From assembly GCA_903895855.1 (NCBI GenBank), contig CAITVN010000009.1, positions 1 through 64,000 of the forward strand: a stretch of 64,000 nt of DNA, written 5' to 3'. This DNA comes from Oligoflexia bacterium. GTDB taxonomy: Bacteria; Bdellovibrionota; UBA1018. A program made the position numbers and the translations under genes. Shown here in pieces: positions 10,124-20,387 of the stretch. The notes below the pieces were generated by a model, which was not told where the DNA came from, did no database searches, and saw only the letters and a list, made by a program, of their open reading frames with translations. Positions within the stretch are counted from its first letter, which is position 1, and every line of letters starts with the position of its first letter.

Positions 10124-12289
10124 ATGGCTGAAAAGCAAGTAAATAGTCAACTCGAACAGTTCTCGTACGATGATGGTATCGTCAGAAAATTTTTCTTTGC
10201 AACGGTACTTTGGGGCGCTGTTGCCTTCTTGGTAGGGGTGATCATTGCCCTTCAAATGGCGAATTGGAAATTCAATTTCGGTCTACAGTGGATTACTTTC
10301 GGTCGCTTGCGACCACTGCATACCAACGCGGCAATTTTTGCCTTTGCGGGTAATGCCGTGTTTGCCGGAATTTATTATTCGTCTCAACGCCTGCTTAAAG
10401 CGCGCATGTTTTCAGACCTTTTGAGTTGCATTCATTTCTGGGGTTGGCAGTTGATCATCGTTTCTGCTGCACTGACCTTACCGTTCGGAATTACCGTGGG
10501 TAAAGAGTACGCCGAACTTGAGTGGCCGATTGACATTGGCATCACTGTGATTTGGGTAGTTTTTGCTGTTAACTTTTTTGGAACTATTTTTAGACGCCGA
10601 GAGAGGCACATTTACGTTGCGATCTGGTTTTACATTGCAACGATTGTAACCGTAGCCATTCTTCACATTGTGAACAGCATCAACCTTCCTGTGAGTATCT
10701 GGAAGAGTTACCCGATTTATGCTGGTGTTCAAGATGCCCTCGTTCAGTGGTGGTATGGTCACAATGCCGTCGCGTTTTTCTTGACGACTCCCTTCTTGGG
10801 TTTGATGTATTACTTCATGCCGAAGGCGGCCGGAAAACCCGTCTATTCTTATCGGCTCTCGATTGTTCACTTTTGGGCGCTGGTATTTTTGTACATTTGG
10901 GCAGGACCTCATCACCTTCTCTATACTTCTTTGCCTGATTGGGCTCAAACTCTTGGGTCTGTATTTTCAGTGGTTCTCATTGCGCCATCATGGGGTGGTA
11001 TGATCAACGGTCTTTTGACATTACGTGGAGCCTGGCACCGAGTTCGAGAAGAACCGGTGTTAAAGTTCTTCGTGGCCGGTGTTACTTTCTACGGTATGTC
11101 GACGTTTGAAGGTCCAATGATGTCGATCAAATCTGTGAACCTTTTGGCTCACTACACTGACTGGATTATCGCTCACGTTCATGGCGGTGCTCTCGGTTGG
11201 AATGGATTCATGACTTTCGGAATGCTGTATTGGTTGGTTCCAAAACTTTGGAAAACCAAACTTTACAGTACCGCATTAGCTAACGCCCATTTTTGGTTGG
11301 GCCTTTTTGGAATCGTTTTGTATATGCTTTCGATGTGGGCTGCGGGTATCACTCAGGGCTTGATGTTAAGAGGCCTTGATCCAACTGGTCACCTTTTGTA
11401 TCCAGATTTTGTTGAAACGGTCACTAAGATTGCGCCGCTTTTCTGGATTCGATTGATCGGCGGATTGATGTTCTTTACGGGTTTCTTATTGATGATTTAC
11501 AATCTCATTAAGAGTATTTCTGGTGCAGAAGCCGCAGAAGCGGTTGTACACAGTGAACCGCGATTGAGCCCAGCTCCTGCTATCGGTGTCAAGCCGGGTG
11601 AGAGTCCACACAGAATCATCGAGGGCTTGCCAGCGATTTTCACTGTGTTGACAGTGGTGGCGGTTTTGGTGGCCAGTGCAATGTCTCTGCTTCCGGCCTT
11701 GTTGTCTGAGGATCTAGTCGAGGCAAACCCAGCATTTAAACCTTACTCTGCTTTAGAGTTGCAGGGGCGCGATCTGTATGTGAGAGAGGGCTGTTACCTC
11801 TGTCACTCACAGATGATTCGTCCAACTCATGCTGAAACGCTTCGTTATGGCCCGGCATCGCTTTCGCAAGAATCGATGTACGACCATCCGTTTCAGTGGG
11901 GATCAAAGCGAACTGGACCTGACCTTGCTCGCGTTGGCGGCAAGTACCCTGACCTTTGGCACTTTAGGCACATGATGGATCCGCGAGAAGTGGTCGCCAA
12001 TTCGATCATGCCTACTTATCCTTGGCTTTATTCTCAGAAAACTGACTTTGGGGTTCTTCAGAAAAAACTCAGTGTCATGAAGAGTATCGGTGTACCTTAT
12101 ACTGCTGAGGAAATTGAAAAGGCCGAGCCAAATGCTCGTGAGCAGGCAAAGCGAATTGCTGAAGGGTTGAGTGCATCAGGAGTTAACGTCGACATTGCTG
12201 ATAAAGAAATTGTTGCGTTGATTTCATATTTACAAAAACTCGGCCGCGATTATCGCAACATGACCGCAGCACCAGGGGGTGCGAAATGA
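10124..12289 (+). CDS. ccoNO: cbb3 cytochrome c oxidase subunits I and II fused (CcoN-CcoO)
   Basis: N-terminal haem-copper oxidase (WWYGHNAVAFFLT, GPHHLLYTSLPDW, HVHGGALGWNG) then YVREGCYLCHSQMIRP...GTPDLARVGGKYPD-type CcoO c-haem domain in one 721-aa frame. Confidence 0.96.
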   Translation: MAEKQVNSQLEQFSYDDGIVRKFFFATVLWGAVAFLVGVIIALQMANWKFNFGLQWITFGRLRPLHTNAAIFAFAGNAVFAGIYYSSQRLLKARMFSDLLSCIHFWGWQLIIVSAALTLPFGITVGKEYAELEWPIDIGITVIWVVFAVNFFGTIFRRRERHIYVAIWFYIATIVTVAILHIVNSINLPVSIWKSYPIYAGVQDALVQWWYGHNAVAFFLTTPFLGLMYYFMPKAAGKPVYSYRLSIVHFWALVFLYIWAGPHHLLYTSLPDWAQTLGSVFSVVLIAPSWGGMINGLLTLRGAWHRVREEPVLKFFVAGVTFYGMSTFEGPMMSIKSVNLLAHYTDWIIAHVHGGALGWNGFMTFGMLYWLVPKLWKTKLYSTALANAHFWLGLFGIVLYMLSMWAAGITQGLMLRGLDPTGHLLYPDFVETVTKIAPLFWIRLIGGLMFFTGFLLMIYNLIKSISGAEAAEAVVHSEPRLSPAPAIGVKPGESPHRIIEGLPAIFTVLTVVAVLVASAMSLLPALLSEDLVEANPAFKPYSALELQGRDLYVREGCYLCHSQMIRPTHAETLRYGPASLSQESMYDHPFQWGSKRTGPDLARVGGKYPDLWHFRHMMDPREVVANSIMPTYPWLYSQKTDFGVLQKKLSVMKSIGVPYTAEEIEKAEPNAREQAKRIAEGLSASGVNVDIADKEIVALISYLQKLGRDYRNMTAAPGGAK

Positions 12290-12459
12290 TGATGCGAGAA
12301 GTGCTCTCGCATTTTCAACTGACCTACCTTCCAATAGCAGGAATGTTTATCTTCTTGAGCCTTTTTATTGGATGTACGGTTTGGGTTTGGAGAACAGGAA
12401 GTAGTCAGGTTTATAAAGACATCAGTGAGCTACCGCTGTCAGAGGAGAAAACAGCATGA
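12286..12459 (+). CDS. ccoQ: CcoQ-like small cbb3 oxidase subunit
   Basis: 57-aa ORF with one TM helix between ccoNO and ccoP, ATGA overlaps at both ends; absent from ORF track. Confidence 0.75.
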   Translation: MMMREVLSHFQLTYLPIAGMFIFLSLFIGCTVWVWRTGSSQVYKDISELPLSEEKTA

Positions 12460-13022
12460 GTGACGATAAAGAAAAACTGTTAGATCATCTATACGATGGA
12501 ATTCAGGAGTTAGATAACCGCTTACCCGCTTGGTGGGTTGGCTTGTTCTACCTTACCATTGCATGGGCTGTGGGCTATTTCTATTATTACAATATTGGAA
12601 GTGGACCAACGTTAGGGCAAGAACTTCGAGAAGAGCAAAATCAATGGGCTTTGATTCAGGCCAAGAATCCGACTGCGGCGGGTGGTGGTGCTGATGAAGA
12701 GGCCGTATTGGCCGCAGTGATTAAAGATGAGTCACGCATTAAGCATGGCAAAGAAATGTTTGCTACGAAATGCTTGGCTTGTCACGGACCATTGGGGGGA
12801 GGCGGAATCGGCCCTAACCTGACCGACAACTTTTGGATTCACGGTTCAAAGCCTACTCAAATCGCAAACATCATTAGAACCGGTGTTAACGATAAAGGCA
12901 TGCCCCCTTGGGGTCCGCTGTTGAAACCAGAAGAAGTTCATTCTTTGGTCGCCTTCGTGAAATCATTAAAAGGCACTAACCCACCAGGAGCTAAGGCACC
13001 TCAAGGTAACGAAGAAAAGTAG
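12456..13022 (+). CDS. ccoP: cbb3 oxidase c-type cytochrome subunit CcoP (short, single CxxCH)
   Basis: N-terminal LDHLYDGIQELDNRLPAWWVGLFYLTI, one CLACH haem site, MPPWGPLL Met ligand region. Confidence 0.93.
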   Translation: MSDDKEKLLDHLYDGIQELDNRLPAWWVGLFYLTIAWAVGYFYYYNIGSGPTLGQELREEQNQWALIQAKNPTAAGGGADEEAVLAAVIKDESRIKHGKEMFATKCLACHGPLGGGGIGPNLTDNFWIHGSKPTQIANIIRTGVNDKGMPPWGPLLKPEEVHSLVAFVKSLKGTNPPGAKAPQGNEEK

Positions 13023-13054
13023 CTGTTCGATTAGACTTTTGTTTGAAGCTCTTT

Positions 13055-13090
13055 AAGCGCCGGAGACTTTGTGTTTCCGGCGCTTTTTTG
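13055..13090 (+). terminator. Rho-independent terminator after ccoP
   Basis: AAGCGCCGGA-GACTTTGTGTT-TCCGGCGCTT perfect 10-bp stem followed by T-run. Confidence 0.9.
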
Positions 13091-13099
13091 TTAATCTGA

Positions 13100-14548
13100 A
13101 TGCCTATGGCTGACCCAAGAGATGTCGCAACAGATAGGTTAACAACGGCAGACGAAAAAGGTAAGCGCGTTTGGATTTATCCTTCTGAAGTTTCGGGCAA
13201 ATTTCGGCTCAGTCGAAATATATTGATTGGCATTCTAGTTTTTGTATTTCTGATTACGCCGTGGATTCGCATCGGTGAAAATCCACTCATTCTCTTAGAT
13301 ATTCCGAATCGAAAATTTTCAATTTTTGGCATTCTATTTTGGGCCCACGATGCCCCGATGCTGTTCTTTGTCTTTGGTGGAATCGCGCTGTCTTTGTTTT
13401 TTGTCACGGCTATTTGGGGTCGTGTTTGGTGCGGTTGGGCATGTCCGCAGACGGTTTTTGTTGATGGGGTCTTTAGAAAAATTGAGGCCTGGGTTGAAGG
13501 CAAGGCGCTTCAACGACAACGACTTGATCAGGGGCCCTTAACCGGAGAAAAAATCCAAAAAAAACTCACTAAGTGGTTTTTGTACCTCTTGGTTTCATTG
13601 GTGATTAGTCACAGTTTTATTGCCTATTTCGTTGGCACTTCTGAGTTGGCGTTGATGATTCGCACGTCGCCGTATCAAAATCCGACCTCGTTCATGATCA
13701 TGGCGTTCATTACGGTGGTTATTTTGTTAGATTTTGGCTGGTTTCGTGAACAATTCTGTATCATCGCTTGTCCATATGGTCGATTTCAGTCGGTTCTCAT
13801 GGACGTCAATTCGATGGTGGTTGCTTATGACAAAGTTCGAGGTGAACCTCGAAAGAATAAAGATGTCGTTGGCCAGAAAGACGGTGACTGCGTCAATTGT
13901 TTCAAGTGTGTGCGGGTGTGTCCGACTGGCATCGATATTCGAAATGGCGTTCAGATGGAGTGCATTGCATGCACTGCGTGTATTGATGCTTGCGATGATG
14001 TCATGGTGAACATGGGCCGTCAGCCTGGCCTCATTCGATACGCCTCAGACGCCATGAGTAAAACACGATTCGAAAAGCCGTTTGAGCCTCGCTTGGGCGT
14101 GCGTGCGATTTTGTATTCGTGTGTGCTACTACTCTTTGTGATTGGTCTCACTTATAGTGTGAAGACTCATGAAATGGTTGAAGCGATGTTTGTACGAGCG
14201 ATAGGGTCTCCCTATAGTGAGACGAAGCGTGAGGATGGTACAGTTGAGGTATTCAATTTATTTCGTCTCGACCTTCATAATCAGAGTTTTGGACCGTTAA
14301 AAGTCGAACTCAAAATATCAGAAGAATGGATAAAGAAAGGCGTTCAGATTGTCAGATCAGAGTTTTCAGATGAACTGAAAGCAGGCGTTCGTGAGCGATC
14401 GAATGTTTTTGTCAAATTTCCCAAATCAGCTATCGCCGCTGGCCACGCGATTCTGCCTATCACCGTGATGGGGCGACAGATGACACTACATGAAGGCGAG
14501 AAATTAATTTCGTTTGAACGCGAGTTGCACTTGGTGGGGCCATTCTAA
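13100..14548 (+). CDS. ccoG: Cytochrome oxidase accessory protein CcoG (RdxA/FixG)
   Basis: WCGWACPQTVFVDG, CxxCxxCxxxCP 4Fe-4S motifs (CVNCFKCVRVCP, CIACTACIDAC), TM segments. Confidence 0.96.
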   Translation: MPMADPRDVATDRLTTADEKGKRVWIYPSEVSGKFRLSRNILIGILVFVFLITPWIRIGENPLILLDIPNRKFSIFGILFWAHDAPMLFFVFGGIALSLFFVTAIWGRVWCGWACPQTVFVDGVFRKIEAWVEGKALQRQRLDQGPLTGEKIQKKLTKWFLYLLVSLVISHSFIAYFVGTSELALMIRTSPYQNPTSFMIMAFITVVILLDFGWFREQFCIIACPYGRFQSVLMDVNSMVVAYDKVRGEPRKNKDVVGQKDGDCVNCFKCVRVCPTGIDIRNGVQMECIACTACIDACDDVMVNMGRQPGLIRYASDAMSKTRFEKPFEPRLGVRAILYSCVLLLFVIGLTYSVKTHEMVEAMFVRAIGSPYSETKREDGTVEVFNLFRLDLHNQSFGPLKVELKISEEWIKKGVQIVRSEFSDELKAGVRERSNVFVKFPKSAIAAGHAILPITVMGRQMTLHEGEKLISFERELHLVGPF

Positions 14549-15271
14549 ATGCAGATACTTGAAGGGGCAGCCCTACTGACCGTAGTAACTACGAGTTTTT
14601 TGGGCAGTGTGCATTGTTTAGGCATGTGCGGCGGGCTCGCGTTACAGGCTAAGACAAAATCAGAAATGACAAAGTATCATCTCGGGCGTTTGATTACCTA
14701 TACGGTTTTGGGTGCTCTAGGGGGTGGGCTAGGCTCTTTGATTTTCTCTAGCGAGTGGTTGCAGCGCTTTTCATTGATCGGCGCGGCAATTATGGGGCTA
14801 CTTTTCGTTTCGATGGGTATTCAGAGTTTGCGTGGGCGTGTGGTACACTTTGGTATTTTGCCCAACCGGGTTTTGAGTCGGTTGTTCTCGCACGTTTCAA
14901 AAATGGGTAGTCATTTAGCGCTTGGGTTAGGAACCGGTTTTTTGCCGTGTGGTTGGCTTTACAGTTTTGTTTTGCTGGCGGTTGCGACCCACTCAGCTTT
15001 TCTTGGTGCCTTTTTGATGGTGGCATTTTGGGCTGGATCAGTTCCGGCCCTTGCGAGTTCAGGGTGGGTGCTGCATCAGGTGTTTCGGCCATGGCAGGGT
15101 AAGTTTCCGAAAATCGCCGGAATTTCGCTCATTGTTTTTGGAATTTTTACTTTTGCTCATCGCCTTGATTTGGGGGCCTCGATTCGGGCGAATTATGACA
15201 AAAAAAGCGCGACCGCTGTCGGCGGCACCGGCGAAACGGTGCAAGCACAGCCGTCGCATTCGTGTCACTAA
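14549..15271 (+). CDS. TauE/SafE-like (COG2836) membrane protein linked to cbb3 assembly
   Basis: SVHCLGMCGGLALQ, multiple TM helices, adjacent to ccoG in the usual position. Confidence 0.85.
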   Translation: MQILEGAALLTVVTTSFLGSVHCLGMCGGLALQAKTKSEMTKYHLGRLITYTVLGALGGGLGSLIFSSEWLQRFSLIGAAIMGLLFVSMGIQSLRGRVVHFGILPNRVLSRLFSHVSKMGSHLALGLGTGFLPCGWLYSFVLLAVATHSAFLGAFLMVAFWAGSVPALASSGWVLHQVFRPWQGKFPKIAGISLIVFGIFTFAHRLDLGASIRANYDKKSATAVGGTGETVQAQPSHSCH

Positions 15272-15360
15272 TTTGACAACGCAGGTTCGTGGTGGCCCCG
15301 AGATAATTTATCTTATCAAAGTTTATTAATGAGTTATCCTAATTCAAAGGAGCTCATCGA

Positions 15361-16479
15361 ATGGTTAAATTACTTTTTGTTTCGTTATTGATTGGTTTTA
15401 GTTTTGCCCAGGCAGGTGAAGTGAGCGGCGCTCTAGATGGCAAGCGCTTGATTGAAACTGAACCTGGAAAATCTGTCTGGATGAATGATGAGCAGATCGC
15501 GAACTTGTCAGCGCGTGGTCACGAGTCAGGAAAGTGCCCTGGATTCGTCGATATCACTGACCATCAGCAAAGTATCGAGGCACAGTTCACCCCTTCAATC
15601 GATTGGACAAAGCGTTCGCTCAGCCATGGAGTTGAAGTGGCCGGCATGATTTCTAAAGTGAGCAGTACCAGAATGTTTGATCGAGTAACCAAGCTAGAAA
15701 GTTATCAAAACCGGTATTACATGGGTAAGACCGGAGTCGAATCGACTCAGTGGTTAAAAACGGTTTTTGCCGAATTGAGTGCAGGGCGAAGTGATGTGAG
15801 TATTCGAGAAGTGAAACACAAATTTGATCAGCCCTCACTTGTCGTCACTCTTCAAGGAAAAGGTCCTCACAAAGATGAAATTTTAGTGGTGGGCGGTCAC
15901 CTCGATTCGATCAGTGGTTGGTGGGGTGGCGCCAGTGCTCGGGCGCCCGGTGCTGACGATAACGCTTCTGGAGTGGTCACGGTTCTTGAAGTGTTTAATG
16001 TTCTGATGGAGAACGCCTTTCAGTCAGATCGTACGATTGAGTTCATGCTTTATGCTGGTGAAGAGAAGGGCCTGTTAGGCAGTCAAGACATCGCGCAAGA
16101 GTACGCAAAGGGCGGCAAAAAAGTTGAGGGTGTCATGCAGTTTGACATGACCATGGACGGCGGCGAAGAAAACGCGATTACCTTCATGACCGATTTTACG
16201 AATGCGGGGCTCAATACCTTCTTAGAAAAATTGACCGAAGAATACTTGCACGTGAAATGGGGTACGAGCCAGTGCGGTTACGGTTGCTCAGATCACGCGA
16301 GTTGGTTTAAAGCGGGTTATGCTTCTTCAATACCGTTTGAGTCTCAGTTCGAAACGATGCACCACAGGCTTCACACCGAAGACGATCAATCGAAATATTT
16401 GAATCAAGAGTTCGGTTCTGAATTCGCCAAGCTAGGACTAGCGTTTGTTCTTGAAACGCACCAAGACCAGTCGTTTTAG
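15361..16479 (+). CDS. Secreted M28-family zinc metallopeptidase (aminopeptidase)
   Basis: Signal peptide; VVGGHLDSI, GADDNASGV, YAGEEKGLLGS, DMTMDG motifs. Confidence 0.92.
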   Translation: MVKLLFVSLLIGFSFAQAGEVSGALDGKRLIETEPGKSVWMNDEQIANLSARGHESGKCPGFVDITDHQQSIEAQFTPSIDWTKRSLSHGVEVAGMISKVSSTRMFDRVTKLESYQNRYYMGKTGVESTQWLKTVFAELSAGRSDVSIREVKHKFDQPSLVVTLQGKGPHKDEILVVGGHLDSISGWWGGASARAPGADDNASGVVTVLEVFNVLMENAFQSDRTIEFMLYAGEEKGLLGSQDIAQEYAKGGKKVEGVMQFDMTMDGGEENAITFMTDFTNAGLNTFLEKLTEEYLHVKWGTSQCGYGCSDHASWFKAGYASSIPFESQFETMHHRLHTEDDQSKYLNQEFGSEFAKLGLAFVLETHQDQSF

Positions 16480-17516
16480 TTTTGTGACCAACGGTAAAAT
16501 ACCATGACACTGTGGGTACTCGTATTAGTGTCTGAATTGTAGAACGCGCGACTGGCGTTCATCTCATCTTTCAGGTAGTCGAATGCGACGCCGACTTCGT
16601 GGGCTGATGCGCCCTCGGTTAGGCCTTTACCGTTGACGATAGCACTGAGGCTCATTCTTGATTGTAAGAACTGAGTGTCTTGAACGCGTTCTGCCATGTC
16701 GCCAACGACAAAACGTTTTCCGACAGTGGCGCCGACAGCGCCAGCTGCCCAACGTCCGCGCACACTAAAGCCTGCGTCAGCTTTTACAACCACCTGCTCG
16801 ATGTTTTCGGTCAAGCCCGCAATGGGTGCAGGTATTGTAGCTGCGATAGCGGCATCGCCAAAATTGAGGTGCATGCCACCGAAAGAGGTTAAAGCGTCGA
16901 GTGAAAGAGTAGCTTCGGCATCGTCTGATTTAATGATGTGAGCGACTTCTAGTCCGGCTTCAATCGCTTTCCATTCAGTTAAGCCAGAATCTCGATCGTA
17001 TTGAACGCTTACGATAGAGGTAACTACTCGCAATACTTCTTCGGTACCTTCAACCACGTATTTAAATTGAGCCAGAGTTCCGGTTAAGTAGAGCACCGGA
17101 GAAACTTTACCATCGACCCCTGGCGCATCGCCAAAGGCGTTGCCCTTGCTGTTTTCAGTCATTGTGATGTGGCTTGGAATAAAGACTGCGCTCAACGCGC
17201 CGTCACTTTCTTTGTGGCCAATGAGGTCTAGATTCAAGCCTTCGAACTCGATCGCGTAGCGAGTTTGGTTAACGTCATGTGAGCCGGTTCTTGAACTCGA
17301 TTTTCCAGTTGCCGCGCACACGCCACAAGGAATTTCGAGTTCTTCTTTTTTGAACTCGAAGCCAACCTTCAGCTTAAGTGCCGAAGTGAAGGGTACCATG
17401 CCTTCTTGTTGGTTTTGCGAAGTTGAGCCATTGCCAGCGAAAGCGCCTTGTATGAGGGATGCAGCGAATAGCGCTGACATCAGGGTGATTTTCTTTGGTT
17501 TGATTAAGTGTTTCAT
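16476..17516 (-). CDS. Secreted hypothetical protein
   Basis: Signal peptide, long ORF; stop overlaps convergent M28 gene. Confidence 0.6.
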   Translation of the reverse strand: MKHLIKPKKITLMSALFAASLIQGAFAGNGSTSQNQQEGMVPFTSALKLKVGFEFKKEELEIPCGVCAATGKSSSRTGSHDVNQTRYAIEFEGLNLDLIGHKESDGALSAVFIPSHITMTENSKGNAFGDAPGVDGKVSPVLYLTGTLAQFKYVVEGTEEVLRVVTSIVSVQYDRDSGLTEWKAIEAGLEVAHIIKSDDAEATLSLDALTSFGGMHLNFGDAAIAATIPAPIAGLTENIEQVVVKADAGFSVRGRWAAGAVGATVGKRFVVGDMAERVQDTQFLQSRMSLSAIVNGKGLTEGASAHEVGVAFDYLKDEMNASRAFYNSDTNTSTHSVMVFYRWSQN

Positions 17517-17568
17517 TTTTTAGGCCTCTTTTTTTCGGTTTTTTAAGTTTATTTTTTAAGTTTATTCA

Positions 17569-17606
17569 TTTTGCCGCGGGCTGAATGAAACAGCCTCACG
17601 GCAAAA
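17569..17606 (-). terminator. Strong hairpin, probable terminator of the 17628-18473 gene
   Basis: TTTTGCCG...CGGCAAAA stem with inner GGCTG/CAGCC, just after the minus-strand stop; following T-tract is weak. Confidence 0.5.
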
Positions 17607-17627
17607 CGTCATACTACTGAAGGTTGA

Positions 17628-18473
17628 TTACTGTCGCACATCATCAGATTCGTGCGATTCGCCGGTGGTGCATCCGCCTGGTGTGGGCTTCGGCTTCGGC
17701 GTTTCGTCACACGAAGTGTTCTTTCTGGTCCAGTCGGTAGCCGTGTTCCAAAGATTAATATTTCTGAGAACTTCTAGGGCAATCATGGTGTCAGCGCCTA
17801 CCCATTGAGCTGAAGGCTTTAAGAGTAATTGTTCAGCGTCATTGAGCGCACTGTAGATGAATGGGGTAGTTGCTGCGAAGTGCACGGCATTGAGGCGGCC
17901 CCACAGAGTTGCCGCTTTGAGTGCCGCATAAATTTCAGCATTGCCGCTGAGGCCAGCGAGCGTTGCTTCGTCGGTCGAGAAAGCATTGGCGGGAGCCGCG
18001 CTAAAAATCGCTTTTACTTGCGTGGCTGAGGTGATTTCTACGCCAGCAACGATAATGTTTTTTTGACTGTAGATTAGGTCTTGAGCTTCGCACCTGACGA
18101 CGTCGTCGCCGCACGATTCACTGAAGTATTCTTTTGTGTAGACGCAACCATTGCCCATAGGCCTGTCGTCGCTACCTGGGGTTTCTTCAGTGCAGGTGTC
18201 TTTTGGTACTGAAATGTCTGAGTATTCACCCGCGTCTTCACCGACGAAGGTGTCAGAAGTAGAGTCAGGCTGTTCAGAGTCTTTTTGATCTTCTGTATCG
18301 ACTGGGGTTTGTGTGTCTTCAGGTGGGGTGAAGCTGTCAGGTGCGCAAACATCGCCTTTGCAAGGAGCACAGCTGGTTAACGTTGTGTCATCTTGGCAGC
18401 CTGATAATACTGACAGAGCAGTAGCTAGGGCGACAATGGTAACGATTGTTTTCAGCGAGAGGGTAGGTTTCAT
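17628..18473 (-). CDS. Hypothetical lipoprotein with acidic low-complexity linker
   Basis: Lipobox LSVLSGC, Cys-rich region then D/E/T/P-rich linker. Confidence 0.65.
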   Translation of the reverse strand: MKPTLSLKTIVTIVALATALSVLSGCQDDTTLTSCAPCKGDVCAPDSFTPPEDTQTPVDTEDQKDSEQPDSTSDTFVGEDAGEYSDISVPKDTCTEETPGSDDRPMGNGCVYTKEYFSESCGDDVVRCEAQDLIYSQKNIIVAGVEITSATQVKAIFSAAPANAFSTDEATLAGLSGNAEIYAALKAATLWGRLNAVHFAATTPFIYSALNDAEQLLLKPSAQWVGADTMIALEVLRNINLWNTATDWTRKNTSCDETPKPKPTPGGCTTGESHESDDVRQ

Positions 18474-18621
18474 GGCGAGTGGATTCCTTTATTTATTTGT
18501 TTTGAGTGTAAATAATGGAATCGATCGTGGCTTGTAACTTATATAAGTGACAAAGATAGTCGCCGCTACTAATTTTATAAGTATCGGTATTTATAGTGTT
18601 TTGAGAAAGAGGAGGTGTTCT

Positions 18622-20328
18622 CTACCTTCTGTGAAACACATACTCGATGTCTTGGCTATTGCCTTGGTAGGTGAAAACCTGCAGAACGAATTCGGTGGCG
18701 TTGCAACTATAAGAGAAACTTCCTTCACCGGGACTGAAAGGCATCACGTTTGAGGTGCTACCACCTTGGCCATTGATGTTGATGATCTGAACGGCGGTCA
18801 TGTTCATGCTGGTTTGGTGCGAGCAGGCGAAACCGTCATGTGCACTGAAACTAAAGCCAGATACCCCGTTGGTGGTGCGAGAGTAGTTCATCACCATGCC
18901 GGGATTGAGTTGGGCCCGCGATGAAAGGCGCCAGCTTTCGCCGACCCAAATGCCCACATTGCCCGGTAGAAATGAAACTGCAAATCCACCAGTTGAACCT
19001 GTGAATTCAGCTCTTGGGTTAGTGTTCAGTCGATTCCAGTACTGTTCAACTGAACTGTGGTCGAGGTCCCAGGTGCCGGTGAGGCAATCGTCAGTCTGAG
19101 GAGGCGCCTCAGGATGAGTTCGGCAATCACAGTCGGGGTTTGATTCTTTGTCGACGACCAAGCGAGTGGTGTTCATGGTTTGTTGATCTGCGGCAGTGGT
19201 GATCACAATTTGCATCACGCGTTCACGATCGCACTCGGTGGTGATTTCAACCATTCCTGAAACTGGTGTGTAGTCGGCTTCATCGGCCTTCTTCATTGAA
19301 ATTTTAGTGTTTTCTGGGTGGTTAAACTGAAGTTTCCATTTGCCTGCTTTTGGCAGTGTGACTTGAAATGCGCCAACCGTCAGGTCAAAGTGAACGAGGT
19401 TAACTGACTGGTGGGGGGTATTGGCTAAAACATGATTTTCGAAAGGCATGTCGTAGGGTGAAAGATGTCCAGAAGAATCTCGCACTTTTTTGAGGGTAAT
19501 TTGTTTTGCGTAATTGTGTAGCGCTTCTGAAAATCGGGGCAAACGGTTGATCACGACAGGCGGTGTTTCGGCGCCATTGGTTGTCATTTGATTCATCATT
19601 GACCAGAGGGCGTTATCGCTTAGAGTGTTGGCATATGACTGCCAAAAATTTTCACTCGAATAAGCATTCGGTTGGTCATAGAAGGGAACGGTTTGATCTG
19701 GAGCCGGAAATCGAGCCGTGTATTCAAAATCATTGATCGGATACACAAAGTTGCTGAACACTTGAGCGAGGCCTTCAAACCACCAGCCCTGTTCACTGGA
19801 ATTGTTGGCCGCGTAGGTGACTTGATCTTTGAAATTTAGTTTTTGCACACAGTGAAAAACTTCGTGAGCGACAAGCTGAACCAATTCGTCTTTGCTGAGA
19901 ACCTCAGTGAGTGGGTAAATAAAGATCGGGCAGTTCTCGATATTGAGGTCAAAAAATTCTACATAGGTAACCGCCATGGCTGCAGCCCCACTACCATTCG
20001 GGTGTGGCATGTCTTGGCGAACTACGGTAATTGCGGGCACTCGGCCATAACTCGAATATTTCGCTGCTGAGTAGCTGACGGCCTCAGCAATGATCTCAAG
20101 CTGCTGTTTTACTGCAGATTCGTGGGTAAGGCTTGAGACCGTGTAATAGCGCTGGTCAACCGTAACCGGAGAGGCAAGCGGGCGAAACTCATCACAACCG
20201 ACAGGAGTGTGTGCAGGTCTCACATCAGGAAAGCCGTTACCCCAGAGCTCTGAACAGTCACTTGCCTGAGAAGAGTGATTGACTAAAATGGTCGCAGCCA
20301 GAACTAAAGTAAACAGAGTGAATTTCAT
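18622..20328 (-). CDS. Secreted putative zinc metalloprotease (HExxH)
   Basis: Signal peptide; LVAHEVFHCVQKLNF (HEVFH) and downstream EQGWWFEGLAQVFSNF. Confidence 0.6.
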   Translation of the reverse strand: MKFTLFTLVLAATILVNHSSQASDCSELWGNGFPDVRPAHTPVGCDEFRPLASPVTVDQRYYTVSSLTHESAVKQQLEIIAEAVSYSAAKYSSYGRVPAITVVRQDMPHPNGSGAAAMAVTYVEFFDLNIENCPIFIYPLTEVLSKDELVQLVAHEVFHCVQKLNFKDQVTYAANNSSEQGWWFEGLAQVFSNFVYPINDFEYTARFPAPDQTVPFYDQPNAYSSENFWQSYANTLSDNALWSMMNQMTTNGAETPPVVINRLPRFSEALHNYAKQITLKKVRDSSGHLSPYDMPFENHVLANTPHQSVNLVHFDLTVGAFQVTLPKAGKWKLQFNHPENTKISMKKADEADYTPVSGMVEITTECDRERVMQIVITTAADQQTMNTTRLVVDKESNPDCDCRTHPEAPPQTDDCLTGTWDLDHSSVEQYWNRLNTNPRAEFTGSTGGFAVSFLPGNVGIWVGESWRLSSRAQLNPGMVMNYSRTTNGVSGFSFSAHDGFACSHQTSMNMTAVQIININGQGGSTSNVMPFSPGEGSFSYSCNATEFVLQVFTYQGNSQDIEYVFHRR

Positions 20329-20387
20329 AATGATGACCGGCTAGCACATCTGTTGGGCGAATGAAAGAGGCAGTTAACACTAAGCGT

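Noticed and set aside
13177-13541. Overlapping alternative-frame ORFs in ccoG
   Set aside because: ccoG motifs clearly define the coding frame.
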